A stretch of DNA of 64,000 nt from Synechococcus sp. AG-670-F04 (GTDB lineage: Bacteria; Cyanobacteriota; Cyanobacteriia; PCC-6307; Cyanobiaceae). The translations under genes and the position numbers were made by a program. Location of the stretch: assembly GCA_003211515.1 (NCBI GenBank), contig QCSN01000007.1, forward strand, positions 1 through 64,000, written 5' to 3'. Shown here piece after piece: positions 10,711 to 18,412 of this stretch. Below the pieces are notes generated by a model. That model saw nothing but the letters and a program-made list of their open reading frames with translations, had not been told where the DNA came from and did not search any database. Numbering within the stretch: position 1 is the first letter of the stretch; the number at the start of each line of letters is the position of its first letter.

Positions 10711-12474
10711 ATGGTTCGCTCCATGCCCTTTTCCGGCGGGCGAGCACAGGCCCCCACCGCTCCGTCCCGTCGACAGCGCTTCCAATCTGAATCGCGCGCT
10801 GATCAAGCTGATCAAGATTCCACAGCGGCCACTTCGTCAACGATGAGCCCGCGCGAACTCGCCCTTGAGCGCCGTCGTGCCCTCACCAGTGCTGGAAAGG
10901 CTGCGGTGCTTGCTTCAGGCACCGTTGCTGGTGGCCGAATTCGCACCAGTCAGGACAATCGACGTCCGGTTCCTCAGCAACCCGGCTGGGTGCGACGTGA
11001 CAGCAAACGATCGGTGTCGCGTCCAGTTCCGTTCAACCTGAGCCGATCATCTCTGCCGATCACGCATCGGCAGCATCCGCTCACGGACGCGACAGCGAAT
11101 GGTGTTCTTCGGGCTTACGAAGATGAGGTGAAGGGCCGCTTTGATCGGATTGTGCCCTTGTTGCAGAAGGTGTCTGCTCTCCAGCACGACACTGATTTCA
11201 TCGAGCAGGCCCAGCGCATGACCCGGGCCGAACTGGGTTTCGACCTGCCACAGCATGTGCTCGACAAATCATGGGTTCGGCCACTGGACATGCGTGCCCT
11301 GTTCGCATGGTGCGTGTTTGAGTCCCACCGCTTGTTCAGTGATCGATTTTTTCAGGACGATCCCCTCTGTGGTGCCTCAGGCAGTGAAGCTGCTCATCGG
11401 TTCGAGCAGTTTCTGCTCGAGTGCGGAATTCATCTTCTCGATGTGAGTCCCTGTGCTGATGGTCGTCTGGCGCACAGCGTCGCTTACGCCCTGAGGATTC
11501 CTTTCAGTGCAGTTCGTCGCCGCTCCCATGCCGGAGCGATGTTCGATGTGGAGAACACCGTCAACCGTTGGGTGAAAACCGAGCACCGCCGCTATCGCGA
11601 GGGGGTACCCAACCCCGCAACGGAACCCACTCGATATTTGAAGGTGGTGACCTACCACTTCAGTTCCCTCGATCCCCTTCACCAGGGATGTGCTGCCCAT
11701 GGAAGCAATGATGAACTCGCCGCTTCCGCAGGCCTTCAGAGACTTCTTGATTTTCGTGAGACGGTTGAGAACAGTTTCTGTTGTGGTGCCTCGGTTGACC
11801 TGCTCCTGATCGGTCTCGACACCGACACGGACGCCATCCGGGTGCATTCCCCGAATCGTGACAGCGAGATGGTTCTTGATCAGTGGGTGTGTGCCCGCGA
11901 TCTGCATTCCGCAACGGCATCGATGACAGCGGATCAAGCCCAGCAGGTGGTCAGTGATGCGGTTGCATCCGCGGCTCCAGGACCGATGGAACAAGGCATG
12001 CAACGGTTCATCACGCAGCTCCTGACCAACAATTTTTCCCAGATCGACTACGTGCAGGATCTGCATCAGGGCCCTTACCCCGATGCAGGCCACGCCGAGC
12101 GTTTCATTGGGGTTGGCATTGGTTTCAAGGAGGTTCATCTGCGCAACCTCACCTATTTCGCCCATCTCGACACGGTTGAAGAGGGCGCACCCGATCTGGA
12201 TGTTGGCGTCAAGATTTTCAAGGGGCTCAACGTCTCCCGCGATCTACCCATCCCCATCGTGGTTCGCTTCGATTACTCGGGTCGTGTGCCCGGAGCCCGG
12301 GAGCGGGCGATCGCCGACTGCCAACGGGTCAATGAAGCGATTGCAGCTCGCTATTCCGAGCTCGTTAAAGATGGTCTGCTTCATACCTGTCTCACGATCC
12401 GGGACCGCCATCAGACCGCACCAGCCGAAGTCGTTGGTTCCACTCTCGACCCTCAGATCCAGGAGGCTCACTGA
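10711..12474 (+). CDS. csoSCA: Carboxysomal carbonic anhydrase CsoSCA
   Basis: Converts bicarbonate to CO2 inside the carboxysome. The 587-residue protein has a disordered N-terminal region (~160 residues), then the epsilon/beta-like carbonic anhydrase domain with the zinc-site motifs SPCADGRLAHS (Cys and the Asp-Arg pair) and TYHFSSLDPLHQGCAAH (His and Cys). Also called CsoS3. It begins 7 bases after the csoS2 stop. Residues 45-60 read MSPRELALERRRALTS, nearly the same as the first N-repeat of CsoS2 next door, so this tail probably docks on RuBisCO in the same way. Confidence 0.96.
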   Translation: MVRSMPFSGGRAQAPTAPSRRQRFQSESRADQADQDSTAATSSTMSPRELALERRRALTSAGKAAVLASGTVAGGRIRTSQDNRRPVPQQPGWVRRDSKRSVSRPVPFNLSRSSLPITHRQHPLTDATANGVLRAYEDEVKGRFDRIVPLLQKVSALQHDTDFIEQAQRMTRAELGFDLPQHVLDKSWVRPLDMRALFAWCVFESHRLFSDRFFQDDPLCGASGSEAAHRFEQFLLECGIHLLDVSPCADGRLAHSVAYALRIPFSAVRRRSHAGAMFDVENTVNRWVKTEHRRYREGVPNPATEPTRYLKVVTYHFSSLDPLHQGCAAHGSNDELAASAGLQRLLDFRETVENSFCCGASVDLLLIGLDTDTDAIRVHSPNRDSEMVLDQWVCARDLHSATASMTADQAQQVVSDAVASAAPGPMEQGMQRFITQLLTNNFSQIDYVQDLHQGPYPDAGHAERFIGVGIGFKEVHLRNLTYFAHLDTVEEGAPDLDVGVKIFKGLNVSRDLPIPIVVRFDYSGRVPGARERAIADCQRVNEAIAARYSELVKDGLLHTCLTIRDRHQTAPAEVVGSTLDPQIQEAH

Positions 12475-12476
12475 TC

Positions 12477-12845
12477 ATGCTGATTGTCAAGGTCATCAAG
12501 CCACTTGTCTCCACCAACCGGATTCCGGATTTTGAACACAAACACCTGCAGGTGGTTCAGGATGGCAGTGCCAAGAAGGTCGCGGTGGATGCCGTCGGTG
12601 CCAAACCCGGCGATTGGGTGATCTGCGTCAGCAGTTCAGCTGCCCGGGAAGCAGCCGGCAGCAAGTCTTATCCCAGTGATCTCACCATTGTTGGGATCAT
12701 CGATCACTGGGAACCTGATCCGCCCAAGACCGCAGCTCCTGCCGCGACGCCCACCGCTGCACCCGTTGCGCCTCCGAAGGCTGCACAATCTCCGCCTTCC
12801 CAGGCCGCGCCTGCGAGTCAACCACCAGGAGGCAGTACCAGCTGA
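12477..12845 (+). CDS. csoS4A: Carboxysome vertex protein CsoS4A with long tail
   Basis: A BMC-P (EutN/CcmL) family pentamer that closes shell vertices. The first ~82 residues form the domain, starting MLIVKVIKPLVSTNRIPDFE and ending TIVGIIDHWEP. They are followed by about 40 residues rich in Pro, Ala, Thr, Ser and Gln, which the basic domain does not need. The total of 122 residues is clearly longer than the 80-90 residue form of this family. The reading frame overlaps csoS4B by one base, so the tail is a genuine translated extension. The tail's role is unknown; it could project from the vertex. Confidence 0.93.
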   Translation: MLIVKVIKPLVSTNRIPDFEHKHLQVVQDGSAKKVAVDAVGAKPGDWVICVSSSAAREAAGSKSYPSDLTIVGIIDHWEPDPPKTAAPAATPTAAPVAPPKAAQSPPSQAAPASQPPGGSTS

Positions 12846-13096
12846 TGGAAATCATGCAGGTGATGGGAACTCTCGTGTGCACCTATCGGGTTGCAGGACT
12901 CGATCACATGCACCTGCGCATTCTCCGCAACAACAAAGGCAAGAAGCTCGTTGCAGTGGATCCTGTTGGTGCCCGTGAAGGCAACTGGGTGTTCACAGCG
13001 AGTGGTTCTGCTGCACGCCATGCCTGTCCCGACAACACCGTCCTGACCGATCTGACGATCGGCGGAATCATCGACTTCTGGACGCCGGACGGATAA
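12845..13096 (+). CDS. csoS4B: Carboxysome vertex protein CsoS4B
   Basis: The second BMC-P vertex pentamer of the alpha-carboxysome, 83 residues, starting MEIMQVMGTLVCTYRVAGLD and ending GGIIDFWTPDG. It has the conserved KKLVAVDPVGAREGNWV core. Its ATG overlaps the csoS4A stop codon by one base, which suggests coupled translation. Unlike csoS4A it has no tail. Confidence 0.95.
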   Translation: MEIMQVMGTLVCTYRVAGLDHMHLRILRNNKGKKLVAVDPVGAREGNWVFTASGSAARHACPDNTVLTDLTIGGIIDFWTPDG

Positions 13097-13148
13097 GGAT
13101 CTCCACTCCTGTTCCTCCGCTTCCGTTCCGCATCCACCTCTTCTTTTT

Positions 13149-13682
13149 ATGGCTACTCCATCACCCACACCAAGGCGCCGCACAACCCGCAGCTCCGCTG
13201 CCGCCAAGACGGTCAATGTGACCCCGGTCAGCAGCGGTTCCAGTGATGGAGCTTCTTCCCAAACGAAGTCTTCTGCGCCCAGCTCATCACGTCCGACCGC
13301 GTCCCGAGGCAGGCCGTCTCAAGCAGGCAAGGGTGGTGCCATCGCCAAACCATCAGGGAGCTCCGCGGCGATCGCTCCATCTCCGGTCAGCGGCATTGCC
13401 CTCGGCATGATCGAAACCCGCGGAATGGTTCCGGCGATTGAAGCGGCGGATGCGATGACGAAAGCGGCAGAGGTGACCCTGATCTGCCGTGAGTATGTCG
13501 GTGGTGGGTACGTCACCGTCATGGTCCGTGGAGAAACGGGAGCCGTCAACGCCGCTGTCCGTGCTGGTGCCGATGCCTGTGAGCGCGTAGGAGATGGCTT
13601 GGTTGCTGCTCATATCATTGCTCGGCCTCATCAGGAGGTGGAGCCTGCCCTGGAACCCAGCGGAGCCCTGCGTCGCAGCTGA
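13149..13682 (+). CDS. csoS1E: Shell hexamer paralogue with disordered N-terminus, CsoS1E-like
   Basis: A BMC-H shell protein of 177 residues. Residues 1-82 are low-complexity (Ser, Ala, Pro, Thr, Arg), begin MATPSPTPRRRTTRSSAAAK and look disordered. Residues from ~82 form a BMC domain nearly identical to CsoS1A (SGIALGMIETRGMVPAIEAA), ending in a short tail. A similar extended BMC-H protein, CsoS1E, has been described in low-light Prochlorococcus and Synechococcus; I use that name because of the architecture and position after csoS4B. The basic extension may contact nucleic acid, RuBisCO or CsoS2, which is inference. Confidence 0.88.
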   Translation: MATPSPTPRRRTTRSSAAAKTVNVTPVSSGSSDGASSQTKSSAPSSSRPTASRGRPSQAGKGGAIAKPSGSSAAIAPSPVSGIALGMIETRGMVPAIEAADAMTKAAEVTLICREYVGGGYVTVMVRGETGAVNAAVRAGADACERVGDGLVAAHIIARPHQEVEPALEPSGALRRS

Positions 13683-13700
13683 GTTGTTCAGACCAAATCA

Positions 13701-13721
13701 AGCGCTTTGACATAAAGCGCT
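13701..13721. promoter_or_regulatory. Perfect inverted repeat upstream of ndhF4
   Basis: AGCGCTTT and AAAGCGCT form an 8-bp perfect inverted repeat with spacer GACAT, in the 111-base gap between csoS1E and ndhF4. It has no T-run on either side, so it is more likely an operator or RNA hairpin than a terminator. A TTGACA overlaps its centre (13707-13712), and could be a -35 element, but I see no -10 at good spacing. Confidence 0.4.
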
Positions 13722-13793
13722 GCAAAACGCAAACACCCGCTTAGATTCGCCGGCCAGTACAGGACAGGCCCGATCCCAACCCTGCTTGATGTT

Positions 13794-15638
13794 GTGACTC
13801 CGGAGCTCTCTCTCCCGACCCAAACAGCCTGGTTGATCCCTCTCTATGGGTTCGCAGGCATGGTCGTTTCCCTGCCATGGGCTTCAGGTTGGTTCCGTCG
13901 TCAGGCCCACCGTCCTGCGGCTTACCTGAACATCCTCCTGACCCTGCTTGCTTTCGTGCACGGCAGTCTCCTGCTGCAGGAAGTGTTTCTTCAAGGTCCT
14001 GTGGATCTCAGCTACCCCTGGCTCACGGTGGCTGATCTCGAATTGGACATCAGCTTCAGCCTGACGCTGAACAACCTTGTTGCCCTTGAGCTGATCACGG
14101 GCCTGAGTCTGTTCTCTCAGGTGTATTCACTTGGATACATGGATAAGGAATGGGCTTTGGCCCGTTTCTTTGCGCTTCTTGGTTTTTTCGAGGGAGCGAT
14201 GAGTGGTGTGGTGCTGAGCGATTCACTGTTTCAGAGCTACTTCCTGCTGGAGATGCTCACACTCTCCACCTACTTATTGGTCGGTTTTTGGTATGCCCAG
14301 CCGCTGGTCGTCACCGCCGCGCGGGATGCCTTCCTCACCAAACGCGTGGGTGATGTTCTTCTGCTGATGGGCGTTGTCGCTCTTTGCAGCTTTTCGGGTG
14401 TGATGGGATTCGGCGATCTCTATGCCTGGGCTGCTCAGAACAACCTCACATCCTTCGCCGCGACGTTGCTTGGTCTTGGCTTGATTGCCGGACCTACTGG
14501 GAAATGTGCCCAATTTCCAATGCACCTCTGGCTGGATGAAGCGATGGAAGGTCCGAATCCGGCCTCGATCCTTCGCAATTCTGTCGTTGTCACCTGTGGA
14601 GCCATCGTGCTTCTGAAAGTGATGCCGATCCTTCAGCTTTCGCCAGTGGCCCTAGCGGTACTGCTGGTGATCGGCAGCATCAGCGCCATCGGTGGTTCCC
14701 TCGTCGCCATCGCTCAAGTGGATATCAAGCGGACCCTGTCGTACTCAACAACGGCCCACCTTGGTTTGGTGTTTATCGCGATCGCGTTGCAGATTCCTGT
14801 TCTTGCTTTGCTTCTCCTATACACCCACGCCGTCTCCAAGGCTTTGTTGTCGATGAGCGTTGGAGGGGTGATCGCTTCCACAAACTGTCAAGACATCACA
14901 GAGCTTGGTGGACTTGGTAGTCGAATGCCAGCCACGACGACCTCCTATTTGGTCGGTGGTGCCGGGCTGGTTGCCTTCCTTCCTCTGGGTGGGTTTCTGG
15001 CCATGGCGCAAGGCATCGAGTTGCTGAGTGTCCGCTCCGTTCCCTTCATGGCGGTGTTCCTGCTCACCAATGCACTGACTGCCCTCAATCTTGTGCGGGT
15101 GTTCCGCCACGTCTTCCTTGGCGATGTCCTGATCAAATCCCGCCGTGCTGCTGAAGTGAACTGGCAGATGGCCCTTCCGATGGTGGCGCTGTCTGTGGTG
15201 GTGGTGCTGACCCCGGTCCTGCTGGTTCGTCTCGAGTCGCTTGATGGTTTGCTGGCGTTCCCTCTCTGGGCTGCAGCTCTGGTCGTTGGCAGTGGGCTGA
15301 TCGGTCTTGTCGCCGGGGCTGTTCTGCCGTTGAGCAAAGCCTGGTCCCGTTCCCTGAACCCGCTTTTGCGCTGGTTCCAGGATCTTCTCGCTTACGACTT
15401 CTACACCGAGCGCTTCTACAGAATCACGATCGTCAACGTGGTGGCTGGATTCTCGCGGCTTGCGTTCTGGTTTGATCGCAATGTTGTCGATGGGGTGCTC
15501 CATGGGGTGGCCCGCCTGTCGATGCAGAGCGCCGAAGGCCTGAAGCTGAGTGTGAGTGGCCAAAGCCAGTCGTATGTGCTCACGGTGCTTGTGGCGATTG
15601 TTCTTTTCCTCACCTCGGTGAGCTGGTTCCTCACCTGA
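13794..15638 (+). CDS. ndhF4: NDH-1 subunit NdhF4 (CO2-uptake type)
   Basis: A proton-pumping membrane subunit of the NDH-1MS' complex, in which electron flow drives CO2 hydration to bicarbonate at the thylakoid membrane. The 614-residue protein has many membrane helices and the family motifs AGPTGKCAQFPMHLWLDEAM and EGPNPASILRNS. The start is a GTG at 13794 (an ATG five bases earlier ends at once). It leads an operon with ndhD4 and chpX. That set and the location after the cso genes identify the constitutive CO2-uptake isoform (F4/D4) rather than respiratory NdhF1. Confidence 0.93.
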   Translation: MTPELSLPTQTAWLIPLYGFAGMVVSLPWASGWFRRQAHRPAAYLNILLTLLAFVHGSLLLQEVFLQGPVDLSYPWLTVADLELDISFSLTLNNLVALELITGLSLFSQVYSLGYMDKEWALARFFALLGFFEGAMSGVVLSDSLFQSYFLLEMLTLSTYLLVGFWYAQPLVVTAARDAFLTKRVGDVLLLMGVVALCSFSGVMGFGDLYAWAAQNNLTSFAATLLGLGLIAGPTGKCAQFPMHLWLDEAMEGPNPASILRNSVVVTCGAIVLLKVMPILQLSPVALAVLLVIGSISAIGGSLVAIAQVDIKRTLSYSTTAHLGLVFIAIALQIPVLALLLLYTHAVSKALLSMSVGGVIASTNCQDITELGGLGSRMPATTTSYLVGGAGLVAFLPLGGFLAMAQGIELLSVRSVPFMAVFLLTNALTALNLVRVFRHVFLGDVLIKSRRAAEVNWQMALPMVALSVVVVLTPVLLVRLESLDGLLAFPLWAAALVVGSGLIGLVAGAVLPLSKAWSRSLNPLLRWFQDLLAYDFYTERFYRITIVNVVAGFSRLAFWFDRNVVDGVLHGVARLSMQSAEGLKLSVSGQSQSYVLTVLVAIVLFLTSVSWFLT

Positions 15639-15647
15639 TCACCTGAG

Positions 15648-17138
15648 ATGTATTTGTCGCTCCTGCTTCTCATTCCCTTCCTCGGAGCTCTTGCTCTGAT
15701 TATTTGGCCGGGCTCAGCCTCCAGCGCAAGGTTGCGTGAGCTGACCATCGTGTTGCTTGCCGTGCAATGCGTGGCCAGCTTTGCGCTGCTTTTGCCCTTT
15801 GATCCTGATCAGGCAGGGCTTCAGCTGGTGGAGCAAGCCCGCTGGGTCCATGTGATCGGCCTGGACTATGCCCTTGCGGTGGATGGTCTGTCCCTGCCCC
15901 TGGTGCTGATGAACGGGGTGCTCTGTTTGGTGGCGGCCGTTGCCTCCAGGGAAATCACGAACAGACCCCGCATCTATTTCGCCTTGCTTTTGGTGATCAG
16001 CGGCGCTGTGAATGGAGCCTTTCTTGCCCAGAACCTCCTGCTCTTCTTCCTGTTCTACGAGCTGGAACTGATTCCTCTCTGGTTGCTCATCGCTGTCTGG
16101 GGAGGTGCGAATCGTGCCTATGCCGCCACCAAGTTCCTGATTGTGACGGCGGTGTCAGGGGTGTTGATCCTGTTGGCTTTTCTTGGGCTGGCCTTGGTGA
16201 CCGGCACGATGGATTTCAGCCTGCGGCCGATCCTCTCCGGAGAGATGGGCATGACCAGTCAGTTGGTGTTGATGGGTGCTCTCCTGATCGGCTTCGGGAT
16301 CAAAATTCCGCTGTTCCCCTTCCACACTTGGTTGCCTGATGCCCACACCGAAGCCTCAACCCCTGTTTCGGTGTTGTTAGCTGGGGTCTTGCTCAAGCTT
16401 GGAACCTATGGCTTGCTGCGCTTCTGTCTTGGCTTGTTTCCAGAGGCCTGGCAGGTTGCATCCCCATGGCTGGCTGGTTGGGCGGCGATTTCAGTGCTGT
16501 ATGGATCTCTTGCTGCTATCGCTCAAACCGACATGAAGCGGATGGTGGCCTACAGCTCTGTGGGCCACATGGGTTATGTGCTCCTGGCTGCGGCCGCGGC
16601 CACTCCGCTCGGCTTGATGGGTGCCCTCTTTCAGATGGTCAGTCATGGCTTGATCTCAGGTGTTCTCTTCCTGGCGGTGGGCGTTGTCTACGCGCGCACC
16701 GGAACCCGTGATCTCAATGTGCTGCGTGGGCTGCTGAATCCCGAACGGGGTTTGCCACTGACGGGGTCGTTGATGATCATCGGCGTTATGGCCAGTGCAG
16801 GTATTCCTGGTATGGCTGGATTCATTTCGGAATTTCTGATCTTTCGTGGCAGTCTCCAACCGTTCCCACTGGCCACACTGCTCTCGATGGTTGGCTCTGG
16901 GTTGACGGCGGTTTATTTCCTGCTGCTCGTAAATCGTGCTTTCTTCGGGCGTCTGGCCATTGCTGCCGGTGCTGTTGTCAATCCCCGTATCCTCCAGAGC
17001 GTCCCGTTGCGTGAACAGGTGCCAGCCATCGCACTCACCCTTGGCGTTCTTGTTCTCGGCCTGGCACCTGAACTGCTCTCTGGCCTCAGTGAAGCGGCCA
17101 CCACAAGCCTCAGTCAGCTCAGCGGAGGGCTCTCATGA
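15648..17138 (+). CDS. ndhD4: NDH-1 subunit NdhD4 (CO2-uptake type)
   Basis: A second antiporter-like membrane subunit of the same NDH-1 variant; 496 residues, about 14 membrane helices. Motifs include FYELELIPLWLLI (the conserved Glu in helix 5), FPFHTWLPDAHTEASTPVSVLLAG and the AYSSVGHMGYVLL helix. It follows ndhF4 after 9 bases and overlaps chpX by 4 bases, so the three genes are surely one transcript. Confidence 0.94.
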   Translation: MYLSLLLLIPFLGALALIIWPGSASSARLRELTIVLLAVQCVASFALLLPFDPDQAGLQLVEQARWVHVIGLDYALAVDGLSLPLVLMNGVLCLVAAVASREITNRPRIYFALLLVISGAVNGAFLAQNLLLFFLFYELELIPLWLLIAVWGGANRAYAATKFLIVTAVSGVLILLAFLGLALVTGTMDFSLRPILSGEMGMTSQLVLMGALLIGFGIKIPLFPFHTWLPDAHTEASTPVSVLLAGVLLKLGTYGLLRFCLGLFPEAWQVASPWLAGWAAISVLYGSLAAIAQTDMKRMVAYSSVGHMGYVLLAAAAATPLGLMGALFQMVSHGLISGVLFLAVGVVYARTGTRDLNVLRGLLNPERGLPLTGSLMIIGVMASAGIPGMAGFISEFLIFRGSLQPFPLATLLSMVGSGLTAVYFLLLVNRAFFGRLAIAAGAVVNPRILQSVPLREQVPAIALTLGVLVLGLAPELLSGLSEAATTSLSQLSGGLS

Positions 17139-18280
17139 CCACCACAACCACTCGACCCCTCCAGGTGGAAGCTCCAACTCTTCCCGATCAGGAAGAGCTG
17201 ATCCGGCGTCTGCTCAGTGACACGCCGCTCTTGAAAGACACACCAGATCACCTTCTCCAGGTGGTCAATGTGCTTGAGAGTTATGGGCTTGTTTTGGATG
17301 CGTACAGCCGAAACCTTGTGGATCAAGGTGAGAAGCAACTTCTCAACCCTTTCCCGGTGATGCGCTTCTTCCATGAGGGCATCACGGTCCAGAGAATCTG
17401 GGACCATCTCCTCGGTGACCGCATCAATTTCGAATACGCCGAGTACTGCCAGAAGGCGATGTTCTGGCATGGCACTGGTGGCCTGGATGCCTATCTGGAC
17501 AGCGAGGCATTTCAGCAGGCCTGCCGAACGATCATCCAACGCAAATCCCGGCATGATCCTTTGCTGGCGATGACCAATCGCCTCTATCCAGGTTTCGCAC
17601 CGGAGTCGATACGTTCCCTCACCACGATTTATTGCCTGGGGCTGTTCTGGCGGGTGATGAGCGATCTGTTCATCGACTTGGCCCGCCGTTACAGAATCAA
17701 GGAAGTGGTCAGTGTGAAAGATGTGGTGCATCACATCCGAGACGGCCTGGTGGCGGCAGCCGCTCATCCGATCACTTACAAAGTGTCGATCGCCGGAGAG
17801 GAGATCTGGGTGTTGCCACCGGAGGCAGGACTCACCTTCTTGGTGGATGTGGCCGTGCCGTATGTGGAAGCGGTCTTTTTCAGAGGAATGCCGTTTCTTG
17901 GCACGGTGTCGTACAACGCACAGGCACGTCAGATTTCACCGGACATCAGCGATTTCAAGTACGGCGCGCTCTATGCCGATCCGATCCCCAGCATGGGTGC
18001 TGGTATCCCTCCAAGTTTGTGCATGAAAGATATGTACAGAAATCTGCCGGCGGAGTTGAATCGTTGGTACGACGATCATGAGCGCGGTCAGGTTGATGTT
18101 CACGTGCAGATCTGCGTGAGTTTTCAGAAGTCGATGTTTTGTGTCACCAATGGTGCGATCGCTGGCACTATGCCCCATGTGCTGGATACGACGGATCCGG
18201 AGGAGCAACAGGCGAATCGTGCCTATGCCGAACATTGGACGAGTCGATTGATGGGTTGCAGAAGGGAAGCGTTGTTATAA
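17135..18280 (+). CDS. chpX: CO2 hydration protein ChpX/CupB
   Basis: A soluble partner of NdhF4/D4 that carries the CO2-hydrating activity, using a zinc site thought to lie at the membrane antenna arm. The 381-residue product has the Cup-family segments LLNPFPVMRFFHEG, AMFWHGTGGLDAYL and the C-terminal NGAIAGTMPHVLDTTDPEEQ, with several conserved His and Cys. The ATG overlaps the ndhD4 stop by four bases. It is the last gene of the carbon-uptake block before the AT-rich accessory region; no clear terminator follows in the 132 bases to the next (convergent) gene. Confidence 0.93.
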   Translation: MTTTTTRPLQVEAPTLPDQEELIRRLLSDTPLLKDTPDHLLQVVNVLESYGLVLDAYSRNLVDQGEKQLLNPFPVMRFFHEGITVQRIWDHLLGDRINFEYAEYCQKAMFWHGTGGLDAYLDSEAFQQACRTIIQRKSRHDPLLAMTNRLYPGFAPESIRSLTTIYCLGLFWRVMSDLFIDLARRYRIKEVVSVKDVVHHIRDGLVAAAAHPITYKVSIAGEEIWVLPPEAGLTFLVDVAVPYVEAVFFRGMPFLGTVSYNAQARQISPDISDFKYGALYADPIPSMGAGIPPSLCMKDMYRNLPAELNRWYDDHERGQVDVHVQICVSFQKSMFCVTNGAIAGTMPHVLDTTDPEEQQANRAYAEHWTSRLMGCRREALL

Positions 18281-18412
18281 AAGCCTTGATTATGTCGGCA
18301 ACGATTATTGAGGTAAGAAGAAACGAATCCAATTTTCTACAATATCTACCAATAACTTCTCTATCTGAATGAACCCTGGATCAAAATTTCAAATTAATTT
18401 CACTTAAAATAG

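Noticed and set aside
11377-12165. 262-codon frame antisense to csoSCA
   Set aside because: No recognised protein; csoSCA is certain in this stretch.
14817-15563. 248-codon frame antisense to ndhF4
   Set aside because: Very His/Gln-rich translation, the usual result of reading membrane-protein codons backwards.
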